The translations under genes were made by a program, and so were the position numbers. A stretch of DNA of 64,000 bases. Source: Eubacterium sp. MSJ-33. Its GTDB lineage: Bacteria; Bacillota; Clostridia; Lachnospirales; Lachnospiraceae. Below the pieces are notes generated by a model. That model was given only the letters and a program-made list of their open reading frames with translations, did no database searches and had not been told where the DNA came from. This document shows, one piece after another, positions 18,994-26,906 of the stretch. Each line of letters opens with the position of its first letter. Position 1 is the stretch's first letter. The stretch covers positions 684,001 through 748,000 of the forward strand of contig NZ_CP076562.1 of assembly GCF_022174665.1 (NCBI RefSeq), written 5' to 3'.

Positions 18994-19920
18994 TTATCTT
19001 CTATCACACAGCATAATCACGCCTCCCAGATTACCGCGCTTACCACCGGATGCCCGATGGGAGAATAACAATTCCGGATTGCAGCAGGTACAGATATCCG
19101 GCATCGCTATATGCTCCGGCAGTACACCCGCATCCGTAAAATTATAATAGCACGCCTGATGTAAATCAAGCTGGTATTTGCCATTTCCTTTGTCTTCTAA
19201 CAGTATCTTCCGTTGTTCCTCTGTATATACCCCGCATGCATCTGCCACATCTTTGCTTACCTCGTAGCATGCTTTGCAGATCGATGGACCGATCGCACAG
19301 ATGATATCCTCCGGCTTAGAACCATAGAGTTCCTGCATCTTACGGACAACAACCATACCGATACGTCCAACCGTACCGCGCCAGCCGGAATGCGCTGACG
19401 CAATCACACGCTGCACCGGATCGTATAAGAATAACGGAACACAGTCCGCATAGAACGTCATAAGCGGAATTCCTGCCTCCTGCGTGATAAGACCATCGAT
19501 TTTAGCAAAATCACGTTCCCGCATGATACCCTTTCCACAGTCTTCTTTCGTCACGATCCGCAGATTTGTTTTATGCACCTGATCTGAAAACACGAGCTTC
19601 GTATAATCATAACCACATGCCTGTGCAAACCGTCTGTGATTCTCCATCACTGATGATTCTTCATCGCCTCGGGTGAAGCTTAGGTTCATGCTTCCGAGAT
19701 ACCCCTTACTCACACCTCCAAGCCGTGTAGAAAACCCGACAACAATCTCCGGATATGCATCAAATATTTTATACCGAAGTACCGGAACCGGCACCGGCAC
19801 TCCTTCTATCTCCGCATTCTCAAAGTACGTTGTGCGTTTCCGTAAGAATTTCAGATTCTCTTCTGCCCGCTCCACAAGTGCTTCCGGATTTAATTTCAGA
19901 TTAAACTGTACTGGTTTCAT
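18994..19920 (-). CDS. pgeF: Laccase-domain protein, peptidoglycan editing factor / purine nucleoside phosphorylase family (YfiH/PgeF)
   Basis: This 308-residue protein belongs to the multicopper-polyphenol-oxidase-like YfiH family. Zinc-site motifs are FYADCVPLFLYDP, SAHSGWRGTVGRIG and CAIGPSICKACYEV, and the C-terminal ICTCCNPELLFSHRASGG. Homologues act on purine nucleosides (LACC1-type) and one is reported to remove mis-incorporated residues in peptidoglycan; which applies here is not decidable. An AGGAAC-AGGG stretch precedes the ATG. Confidence 0.88.
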   Translation of the reverse strand: MKPVQFNLKLNPEALVERAEENLKFLRKRTTYFENAEIEGVPVPVPVLRYKIFDAYPEIVVGFSTRLGGVSKGYLGSMNLSFTRGDEESSVMENHRRFAQACGYDYTKLVFSDQVHKTNLRIVTKEDCGKGIMRERDFAKIDGLITQEAGIPLMTFYADCVPLFLYDPVQRVIASAHSGWRGTVGRIGMVVVRKMQELYGSKPEDIICAIGPSICKACYEVSKDVADACGVYTEEQRKILLEDKGNGKYQLDLHQACYYNFTDAGVLPEHIAMPDICTCCNPELLFSHRASGGKRGNLGGVIMLCDRR

Positions 19921-19994
19921 TTCCCTGTTCCTGTCTCTTCCTGATTATTCTTATTGATTCCTGTTTCACTCTGTCTTTTTTATCTTTCCTACGC

Positions 19995-20372
19995 TTACCT
20001 TGTCATCACAAAGTCAAACGCATTCTCAATATGTGTGATCGTATCCCCGTTGATTCCGATTACATCAAAACGGATTGGTGTGTTGTCGATACTGATTTTT
20101 TTCTGGCTCAGATAATAAAGTGCTGTCCTTGATATCTGCCGTATCTTCGTTCCTGTGACTGCCTCTAATGCATCACCGCTTCTGCCATCTACCCGGTATT
20201 TTACCTCAACGAACACGATACACACGCCATCCCGCGCAACCAGATCAATTTCTCCCTGCCGTACCCGATAGTTTTTCTCAATGATAAAATACCCTTTCTT
20301 TTTCAGATATTCCGCAGCAAGTGTCTCCTTTTCCGTGCCAACCTGCCTTTTATTATACGATTGTTTCTCCAT
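19995..20372 (-). CDS. YraN-like putative endonuclease (UPF0102)
   Basis: This 125-residue protein has the core of the YraN family: GTEKETLAAEYLKKKGYFIIEKNYR, then GEIDLVARDGVCIVFVEVKYR, a PD-(D/E)XK-type nuclease fold with E, D and EVK positions. Function is unproven, with a suspected role in DNA processing. The ATG at 20372 follows AGGGGG by 7 bp. It sits downstream of the ylqH-ylqG-rnhB group, the same neighbourhood as in Bacillus. Confidence 0.9.
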   Translation of the reverse strand: MEKQSYNKRQVGTEKETLAAEYLKKKGYFIIEKNYRVRQGEIDLVARDGVCIVFVEVKYRVDGRSGDALEAVTGTKIRQISRTALYYLSQKKISIDNTPIRFDVIGINGDTITHIENAFDFVMTR

Positions 20373-20391
20373 AGTTATCCCCCTGCTTGAT

Positions 20392-20697
20392 CTATTTTCC
20401 AAGCTTTGCGCGCAGTTTATCCATCCGGTCAACATACACTAAGATCTCCGCAACAACACCGTAAAGTTCCGGCGGGATACATTCCCCGATGTCAAGATTC
20501 AACAGTGTATTCGTAAGATCCGTATCCTTATAAAGCGGCACGTCACTCTTCTTCGCCGTATCTATGATACGCTCCGCAATCACGCCTTTTCCGGATGCAA
20601 CAACCTGCGGCGCCTCGTTCCCCGGCTCATAGACTAAGGCAACTGCCTTTTTCTTCTCTTCTTTTTTCTTTGTATCCACATTGAAATTCTGTGCCAT
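20392..20697 (-). CDS. FlhB-like export switch domain protein (YlqH)
   Basis: This 101-residue cytosolic protein matches only the C-terminal cytoplasmic domain of FlhB/YscU: AVALVYEPGNEAPQVVASGKGVIAERIIDTAKKSDVPLYKD, then NLDIGECIPPELYGVVAEILVYV. There is no membrane part, and the NPTH self-cleavage motif is absent. Bacillus YlqH is the same kind of stand-alone domain beside ylqG and rnhB. Its role is unknown; substrate-specificity control is inferred from FlhB only. Confidence 0.88.
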   Translation of the reverse strand: MAQNFNVDTKKKEEKKKAVALVYEPGNEAPQVVASGKGVIAERIIDTAKKSDVPLYKDTDLTNTLLNLDIGECIPPELYGVVAEILVYVDRMDKLRAKLGK

Positions 20698-20740
20698 CCG
20701 TCTATCCCTCTGCTATATCCAAACTACTTATACCCGACCA

Positions 20741-22432
20741 TTACGTCCGCACATCGAATGAGTACCGCTTCACACGCTTCTCTATATCGTCGCCAAACAT
20801 TTCTTTTACCACGGCATTTTTCTCTGTCTCCGGATGCAACGTTGGCTCCCGCATGATTACTTCATTCGTAAGAGAATATCCATTCTCCGCGATTGCCTGT
20901 TCAAGCTGTGTCATATGTGCATCGATAATCTTCGCACTTTCTTCGTCTTCCACATAAAACTTCGTGTGCACCATCGTCCCGCGCAGAGACACATGTACAT
21001 CTGTCGGTCCCAAATATTCCATATCCAGATGCAGCAGGGCACTAACATCTTCCTTTTTCTCCTGCATCCTTTTTTTGTTCATATAGACGAACAGATCTGC
21101 ATTTCCATCTCTGCCCTCCATCCGCACCGGAATCTGCGCATACGGGAACAGATTACTTAAGTTCTGCAGGAAATCAATCCGCTCCTGCATGCCCTTCGCA
21201 GATTCGGACAAGTGTTCTCCGGATGAGCCTGTATGCCCACTCATCTGCTGCATCAGACGGTCCATCTTCTCATAGATTCCCTTATACAGATCAGAAACCT
21301 CCTGTGGATTCTGCATCTTCTCCGGGTTCAGCGTGAACTTTTCCTTCACGGCTGTTTCTAACAGATCCTTCATACCATCCGACATGAAAAAATCTTTCAT
21401 TGTCTCAGCATCAATCATTGATTTATCGGAGGCACCTGCGACAAGCGCCTGCAGATGGTTTACAAGCTGCATCGTTGTATCTGACTGCGTATACAGTGTC
21501 CGTATCGTCTGTGCATCGAAATGCATATCCTGTAACTGCTTCGTAAAATCCGTAAGCTGTTCCTCTGTCATCCCGAACTTCTCCGCAAATGCAGAAAGCT
21601 GCTCCGCAGACAACACCTGCGAATTATCTGTCATATCCGTAGCTTGCAGTTCCATACCCGCATTTATCCGTCCCTGCACAAACAGGAAATCACCTGTCGT
21701 CTGCTCTAATTCCTGTAACATCGCATCTGCATTTAACACCGGAAGATCCTGTGCATCTGATAACACCTGCAGCATCTCCCGCATACCGTCCGGCTCGGAC
21801 ATATACGCGGTGATTTCTTCTGTCATCCCGGACAACGCCTGCATCATCGCATGCTGGTTTGTCTGATACTGTTCAAATCCTGCTATTGTCTGCTCTGTCA
21901 CAGGAAGCTGCATCTTGTTCATAGATACCAACGTCTGTATCGATGCATCCGGATATTTATACGCCTGTTGTAATACCTTCTGCATACTGGCACGATCAAC
22001 CGGCATATTTTCATTTAATAGTGTCTCAGCAATCTGATAATTCTTATCGGATGGAGATAGCTGGTTTTTTTCTAATAAATCAAAGATTGTCTGATTCTTC
22101 ATTGCCTGCAGATCCGATGCGAGAGGTTGTATCATAACGGTGTTCCCTGAATTTTCCTTCACAAGGAAAGCAATCGTATCACCCATGTTCAGATTTACCG
22201 TCTCCGACATCCGAGCCTGCAGCATCAGATTTCCTTCCATCTGGATCGTCACCTGCGAGCCATTCACATCAACGATCTGCCCGGTAAAGGTCTGTCCCTG
22301 TTCTGCCTGGGCCAATGCCACGTTACCGGATGCCACCTGCGTGTCATTATTCACCACAGTTTCCGGTCTGGTACCTGTTACATTTCCGGTCTGGTAACGA
22401 TTAAATTGAAGATTTCCACTATCTATATTCAT
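20741..22432 (-). CDS. FliK/YlqG-like protein (hook-length-control C-terminal domain)
   Basis: This 563-residue protein is Gln/Met-rich and largely helical. Its C-terminal ~120 residues resemble the FliK hook-length-control domain (SNLFPYAQIPVRMEGRDGNADLFVYMNKKRM, then LDMEYLGPTDVHVSLRGTMVHTKFYVEDEESAKIIDAHM). FliK binds FlhB-C in flagellar export, and here a FlhB-C-only gene is next door, so the pair probably interacts. The N-terminal region (about 50-105) has a small beta segment. The stop of rnhB overlaps its ATG by 4 bp. No flagellar genes are nearby. Confidence 0.75.
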   Translation of the reverse strand: MNIDSGNLQFNRYQTGNVTGTRPETVVNNDTQVASGNVALAQAEQGQTFTGQIVDVNGSQVTIQMEGNLMLQARMSETVNLNMGDTIAFLVKENSGNTVMIQPLASDLQAMKNQTIFDLLEKNQLSPSDKNYQIAETLLNENMPVDRASMQKVLQQAYKYPDASIQTLVSMNKMQLPVTEQTIAGFEQYQTNQHAMMQALSGMTEEITAYMSEPDGMREMLQVLSDAQDLPVLNADAMLQELEQTTGDFLFVQGRINAGMELQATDMTDNSQVLSAEQLSAFAEKFGMTEEQLTDFTKQLQDMHFDAQTIRTLYTQSDTTMQLVNHLQALVAGASDKSMIDAETMKDFFMSDGMKDLLETAVKEKFTLNPEKMQNPQEVSDLYKGIYEKMDRLMQQMSGHTGSSGEHLSESAKGMQERIDFLQNLSNLFPYAQIPVRMEGRDGNADLFVYMNKKRMQEKKEDVSALLHLDMEYLGPTDVHVSLRGTMVHTKFYVEDEESAKIIDAHMTQLEQAIAENGYSLTNEVIMREPTLHPETEKNAVVKEMFGDDIEKRVKRYSFDVRT

Positions 22433-23211
22433 ACATAACCCTTAATATACGTCCTTCGGTGAATCTCACATGGACCAAGCTTGTCAAGTCCTGCATAATG
22501 CTTCGCACTTCCATAGCCCACATTACTTGCAAAATCATAACCCGGATAGACCTTATCATATTCAACCATCATACGGTCTCTTGTTACCTTTGCTACAATA
22601 CTTGCCGCTGCAATACTTGCAGATAACGTGTCCCCCTTAATGATTGGCACCTGTTTTATATCAACCATCGGAATCTTAACGGCATCATTTAACAACAAAT
22701 CCGGTTTTACCTGCAGATTTGCAATTGCCATGCGCATCGCTTCATAGGTTGCCTGTAGGATATTAATCTCATCAATTCGTTTCTCAGAGACAACTCCAAT
22801 TCCATAAGCAACTGCTTTTTCCCGGATAATATCGTACAGAATTTCCCGTTTTTTTCTTGGCACCTGTTTGGAATCATTCAGATGCAATATCATTTCATCC
22901 TCCGGCAGAATCACAGCACATGCCACAACCGGACCTGCGAGCGGTCCTCTGCCGACTTCGTCTATCCCACATATATATCGGCTTCCCATAGCATGATACT
23001 TATGCTCAAACGCAAGCATTTTCTCAGAACGTTCATATTCTGCCTCAAGCTGAGACAACTTCTTTCTTGTCTGCTCCACAAGTGCCTGCACACCACTTCT
23101 CTCATCGACAGCATAAGTATGTATAAACTGTTGTAACATCGGCTCATCATCCGGATTTAATGCCTGATATACTGCTTTTATCTCCTGTATCTTCACTTTT
23201 TCTCCCATCAT
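22429..23211 (-). CDS. rnhB: Ribonuclease HII
   Basis: This 260-residue enzyme removes ribonucleotides and RNA from RNA/DNA hybrids. The signature GIDEVGRGPLAGPVVA contains the first two acidic metal ligands, and the later NDAVKIP and ASIVAKVTRDRMM blocks are conserved. A helical N-terminal extension of about 75 residues before the catalytic domain is normal in Firmicutes. I chose the ATG at 23211 (AAGGA upstream); the frame opens at 23256 without a binding site. Confidence 0.93.
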   Translation of the reverse strand: MMGEKVKIQEIKAVYQALNPDDEPMLQQFIHTYAVDERSGVQALVEQTRKKLSQLEAEYERSEKMLAFEHKYHAMGSRYICGIDEVGRGPLAGPVVACAVILPEDEMILHLNDSKQVPRKKREILYDIIREKAVAYGIGVVSEKRIDEINILQATYEAMRMAIANLQVKPDLLLNDAVKIPMVDIKQVPIIKGDTLSASIAAASIVAKVTRDRMMVEYDKVYPGYDFASNVGYGSAKHYAGLDKLGPCEIHRRTYIKGYV

Positions 23212-23286
23212 TTTTTCTCTTTCCTTTTCGTTCTGTGTTTTTGTTTTCTCAGCCATCTGATTCTGTTATGATTACACAAAATGCAA

Positions 23287-23318
23287 AATAAGGACTGTGT
23301 AGAAAACACAGTCCTATA
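23287..23318 (-). terminator. Intrinsic terminator after signal peptidase gene
   Basis: AGGACTGTGT (23291-23300) pairs perfectly with ACACAGTCCT (23306-23315) around an AGAAA loop; on the minus strand it is followed by TATTTTGCATTTT. It separates lepB from rnhB. Confidence 0.75.
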
Positions 23319-23321
23319 TTG

Positions 23322-24083
23322 TTATTTTATGAATCCAAAGCTCTTGAACGGATAAATCCTCAATACAGCCTTTCCGATAATATCGTCCCTCTTGACATTA
23401 CCCACATCTGCCCATCGGCTGTCCCGACTATTATTCCGGTTATCTCCCAGCACAAAATATTCATCAGAGCCAAGATACACCTCAGATCCGGCACGTCCAT
23501 TATTCAGCATTGCTTCTTTACCATAATTTTCATTGAGTAACTTTTCATTCACGTAAATATTTCCATTCTCATCAATCCGAACAGTCTCTCCCGGAAGACC
23601 AATCACACGTTTTACATAAGTAGTATTCTCATCATATTTGAAGATAACAATATCAAAACGCTTTGGATCTCCAAATGTATAGGATAATTTATCCACCCAC
23701 AAATTATCGCCATCCTCTAACGTCGGATTCATAGATGAACCATCTACCTTGGAACGGCAGCCTACAAAATTCAGGATAAAATAACAAATCAAAACTACAA
23801 TTCCAATATAAATAATCAGACTCAGCAGTTCTTTGACTATGTTAACCTCTTCCGGTTTCTGTGACTTTTTCTTCTTGCTTTTTCTCTTCTTTTTCTTTTT
23901 CAGGATTGGATTTCCCTCTGCATCGTATGCTTCAATCTCCGTAGCTTCCTCTTCTGCCTTTTTCTCGATATCCTCCGGTGTCTCTGCCACCGCCTTTTCA
24001 TTCTCAGACGTTTTCGTCTCCTCCATGACAGAATCCGTAAGCTCCGTCTCTACAGCATCCGCATTCTTTTTCTTCTTCATCAT
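23322..24083 (-). CDS. lepB: Signal peptidase I with long charged N-terminal tail
   Basis: This 253-residue membrane protease cuts signal peptides from exported proteins. Ser117 in GSSMNP and Lys158 in VKRVIGLPGE form the Ser/Lys dyad, and LGDNRNNSRDSR is the conserved C-terminal box. The first ~80 residues are an unusual Glu/Lys-rich tail ending in a very basic Lys run (62-74) before the single membrane segment (about 86-107). It is 11 bp downstream of rbgA, and a second signal peptidase gene lies on the far side of rbgA. Confidence 0.92.
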   Translation of the reverse strand: MMKKKKNADAVETELTDSVMEETKTSENEKAVAETPEDIEKKAEEEATEIEAYDAEGNPILKKKKKRKSKKKKSQKPEEVNIVKELLSLIIYIGIVVLICYFILNFVGCRSKVDGSSMNPTLEDGDNLWVDKLSYTFGDPKRFDIVIFKYDENTTYVKRVIGLPGETVRIDENGNIYVNEKLLNENYGKEAMLNNGRAGSEVYLGSDEYFVLGDNRNNSRDSRWADVGNVKRDDIIGKAVLRIYPFKSFGFIK

Positions 24084-24094
24084 CTATAAACTCC

Positions 24095-24949
24095 CTATTC
24101 CGGTATCTCCTCCAGCGTCATACGCCCCAGTCTGCCGCTTCGAAAATCATCAAATAGAATTGCTGCAGCCTTATCAAGATCCGGTTCATTTCCTTTTAAT
24201 AAGCACAATCTCGCAATTGCAATCTGCTTTAGTATCTCAAAATTCTCAGAATTTGGTACATCAATATCTATATTATACCTGTCTGTGAGTGCATTACAAT
24301 AATTTATTTTTAAAAATTCTATGAATTTTAAAGCAAGTTCACTTTTTGTCAGGATCTCGTCATTGATTGACCCAATGTATGCAAGGCGGAGACCAACCTC
24401 CTGATCATCAAATTTGGGCCATAAAATTCCCGGTGTATCAAGAAGTTCCACATCTCTTCCGATTCGAATCCACTGTTTTCCCTTCGTGACACCCGGCTTA
24501 TTTCCAACCTTAGTACAAGATTTCTTCGCATAAGAATTGATAAATGTAGATTTGCCGACATTTGGGATACCAACGATCATCGCCCGAATCGGACGGTTAA
24601 TAATGCCACGTTTTCGATCACGTGCAATTTTCTCCTTACACGCTTCCCGAATCGTATCCGATACCGGTTTCATGCCGGAATTTTTTCTGGAGTCCATACT
24701 CAGCACGAAAAATCCTTTTGATTTAAAATACGCTTCCCATTTTGCCGTTTTTCGTGCATCCGCCATATCCGCCTTATTCAGGATAACCATACGTGACTTG
24801 TTCGCAGCCAGATTATCAATATCCGGATTTTTGCTGGATAACGGTGTCCTTGCATCCAGTAATTCTATCACGATATCTATCAACTTTATATCTTCCTGCA
24901 TCATCCGCTTTGCTTTCGTCATATGTCCCGGATACCATTGAATATTCAT
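24095..24949 (-). CDS. rbgA: Ribosome biogenesis GTPase RbgA (YlqF)
   Basis: This 284-residue circularly permuted GTPase acts in late 50S assembly. Motif order is permuted as expected: NKAD (G4) at 58-61, GIPNVGKS (G1) at 127-134, DTPG (G3) at 171-174. The QWYPGHMTKAKR start is diagnostic. Gene order rplS, lepB, rbgA, rnhB closely follows Bacillus. It begins 3 bp after the stop of the upstream signal peptidase. Confidence 0.95.
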   Translation of the reverse strand: MNIQWYPGHMTKAKRMMQEDIKLIDIVIELLDARTPLSSKNPDIDNLAANKSRMVILNKADMADARKTAKWEAYFKSKGFFVLSMDSRKNSGMKPVSDTIREACKEKIARDRKRGIINRPIRAMIVGIPNVGKSTFINSYAKKSCTKVGNKPGVTKGKQWIRIGRDVELLDTPGILWPKFDDQEVGLRLAYIGSINDEILTKSELALKFIEFLKINYCNALTDRYNIDIDVPNSENFEILKQIAIARLCLLKGNEPDLDKAAAILFDDFRSGRLGRMTLEEIPE

Positions 24950-24952
24950 CGC

Positions 24953-25558
24953 TTATTTTACCTTTCCTTTATCGCTGTTCGGAAGAAGGATCCGTACAAC
25001 CTTCCCCGTTATCTCTGTCTTTGCTATATTTCCAACATTCGTATATCGACTGTCCTCGCTGTTATTTACATTGTCTCCCATTACGAAATACTCATTGTCT
25101 CCTAATGTAACCGGCTCTTCAGCCACACCACTGATCTGAATTGTCATTCCAAAAGGAGCATCACTCTGACGCTCACCATTAATGTAGATTTCTCCATTCA
25201 AAATCTGAACCGTCTCTCCCGGTAGGCCAATCACCCGTTTGATATCAAAATACCCATCCTCATTTACGCGAGAATATGCGATTACATCATATCGTTTCAC
25301 ATCCGAGAAATTGTATATCATCTTATTTATAAGAACGACCTGCGAATCCGAAAAAGTTGGATTCATAGACGGTCCAACAACGGTTACTGTCTGAAAGCAA
25401 AATGTAACAAAAGCATATCCGAATATGATGGCAACAAAAATCAACAAAATCCAACGGCTAAAGCCCCGAAAAAAACGCTTTACCTTAGAATTTCTCTTTG
25501 ATGCATGTCTGGATAAATTATGTTTATCATAATAACTTTTTTGTCCTCTATGTTTCAA
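24953..25558 (-). CDS. lepB: Signal peptidase I, second copy, TTG start
   Basis: This 201-residue type I signal peptidase has a basic N-terminus, one membrane segment at about 35-57, Ser64 in GPSMNP, Lys107 in IKRVIGLPGE and the MGDNVNNSEDSR box. The start is TTG at 25558: GGAGG lies 6 bp upstream and no in-frame ATG or GTG is near. Two type I peptidases in one operon are common in Firmicutes and may differ in substrate or timing. Confidence 0.92.
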   Translation of the reverse strand: MKHRGQKSYYDKHNLSRHASKRNSKVKRFFRGFSRWILLIFVAIIFGYAFVTFCFQTVTVVGPSMNPTFSDSQVVLINKMIYNFSDVKRYDVIAYSRVNEDGYFDIKRVIGLPGETVQILNGEIYINGERQSDAPFGMTIQISGVAEEPVTLGDNEYFVMGDNVNNSEDSRYTNVGNIAKTEITGKVVRILLPNSDKGKVK

Positions 25559-25598
25559 TACAATCCTCCATAATGATGCTTTTTCTTATAATAGGAAA

Positions 25599-25628
25599 CC
25601 CCCAGATTAAAATGAATCTGGGGGCAAG
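25599..25628 (-). terminator. Hairpin after rplS
   Basis: CCCCCAGATT (25599-25608) pairs with AATCTGGGGG (25615-25624), a perfect 10-bp stem. The minus-strand T-run behind it is short (TTTCCTATTAT), so readthrough into the signal peptidase-rbgA genes is possible. Confidence 0.65.
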
Positions 25629-25649
25629 TTTCCATTGTCTCTGCAAGTA

Positions 25650-26009
25650 TTACTTTACAAGTTCCTTAACCTTAGCCTTCTTACCAACACGATCACGTAA
25701 GTAGTTAAGTTTTGCACGTCTTACTTTACCTCTACGAATAACCTCGATCTTCTCGATCGTTGGGCTATGCAGCGGCCATGTCTTCTCAACGCCAACGCCA
25801 TTTGAATTCTTACGAACTGTGAATGTCTCACGGTTGCTTCCACCCTGTCTCTTCAGTACAGTACCTTCAAATGCCTGAACTCTTTCTCTGTTACCCTCTT
25901 TAATCTTAGCGTATACCTTAATAGTATCTCCAACGTTAAAGTCTGTAACATCCTGCTTCAACTGTGCTGTCTCAATGTTCTTAATGATTTCGTTTGCACT
26001 TAATGCCAT
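25650..26009 (-). CDS. rplS: 50S ribosomal protein L19
   Basis: This 119-residue protein of the 50S subunit sits at the subunit interface. The whole chain matches the family: [65 protein letters not shown] lies 8 bp before the ATG. The ~70-nt leader from its promoter contains a CTAAA/TTTAG hairpin right beside the ribosome binding site. L19 leaders in Firmicutes can be autoregulatory, so this is a candidate control element. Confidence 0.97.
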   Translation of the reverse strand: MALSANEIIKNIETAQLKQDVTDFNVGDTIKVYAKIKEGNRERVQAFEGTVLKRQGGSNRETFTVRKNSNGVGVEKTWPLHSPTIEKIEVIRRGKVRRAKLNYLRDRVGKKAKVKELVK

Positions 26010-26088
26010 TTGTGTGACCTCCTAAATAATTTAGACGTTCTTAATGCTCATTGCACCAGAGGACCATCCCTTTTTTCACAACCACATA

Positions 26089-26117
26089 ACTATATCATAG
26101 GATAATTGTTCGCGCAA
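26089..26117 (-). promoter_or_regulatory. Sigma-A type promoter for rplS
   Basis: On the minus strand TTGCGC (26117-26112), a 17-bp spacer and TATAGT (26094-26089) precede rplS by about 80 bp. Consistent with strong constitutive expression of a ribosomal protein; consensus match only. Confidence 0.5.
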
Positions 26118-26118
26118 G

Positions 26119-26904
26119 CTATATTTTCATTTTTTTATAAAAAAATGTGCGCAACGACTCAAATCCCAATTCTTTTGCATGTAAAATCTGTTCGGTACTA
26201 CCGATAAACAAGATTCCATCATCCACAAGCGAACTATGAAAATTCTCGTACACCCGATCTTTCGCTTCATCTGTAAAATAAATGACAACATTCCGACAGA
26301 CGATCATATGAATATGCTGGAAATACCGGTCTTTGAGCAGATTATGTTTCTTAAATTCCACACATTTCTTAATCTCCGAACTGATTGCATAATGTGTGTC
26401 GTCTACTTTCTTGAAATGCTTATCCAGATACTTCTTCGGCAGATCGGACAGACTCTTTGCCGGATAGACACCTTCCTTTGCAAAGGCAAGCACATCTTCA
26501 TCCAGATCTGTTGCAATAATCCGAATCTTCGACAACGGCACATACTCTGACAAAATCATTGCAATCGTATATGGTTCATCACCTGTCGAACATGCAGCAC
26601 TCCAGATTGTGAGCATATCTCCATATTTTTTTCGCAAATACGGAATAATATCCTGTTCAAAATTCATCCATTGCTGTGGATTCCGATAAAACTGAGACAC
26701 ATTAATCGTCAGATAACTAACAAAGGTACGAAGTAGACCTTCGTCCTGCTTCATACCTTTGTAAAAGTTTTCAAATCCATCAAACCCTTTACGGGCAATT
26801 AGAGATTCTATTCTTCTTTTCATCTGGCGTTCTTTATAAAGGTCTAAGTCAATATCGGTCAATGCATATACATCCCGCTTAAACTCTTCATATTGATATG
26901 CCAT
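26119..26904 (-). CDS. CheR-type protein-glutamate methyltransferase
   Basis: This 261-residue SAM-dependent methyltransferase would methylate glutamates on chemoreceptors. The N-terminal helical CheR domain (about 1-65: RRIESLIARKGFDGFENFY) is followed by the catalytic domain with SQFYRNPQQW, SAACSTGDEPYTIAM (SAM loop) and CRNVVIYF. It starts 2 bp after the ispH-rpsA stop and is not among chemotaxis genes, so it may serve an unlinked receptor system. Motifs are complete. Confidence 0.92.
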   Translation of the reverse strand: MAYQYEEFKRDVYALTDIDLDLYKERQMKRRIESLIARKGFDGFENFYKGMKQDEGLLRTFVSYLTINVSQFYRNPQQWMNFEQDIIPYLRKKYGDMLTIWSAACSTGDEPYTIAMILSEYVPLSKIRIIATDLDEDVLAFAKEGVYPAKSLSDLPKKYLDKHFKKVDDTHYAISSEIKKCVEFKKHNLLKDRYFQHIHMIVCRNVVIYFTDEAKDRVYENFHSSLVDDGILFIGSTEQILHAKELGFESLRTFFYKKMKI

Positions 26905-26906
26905 GC

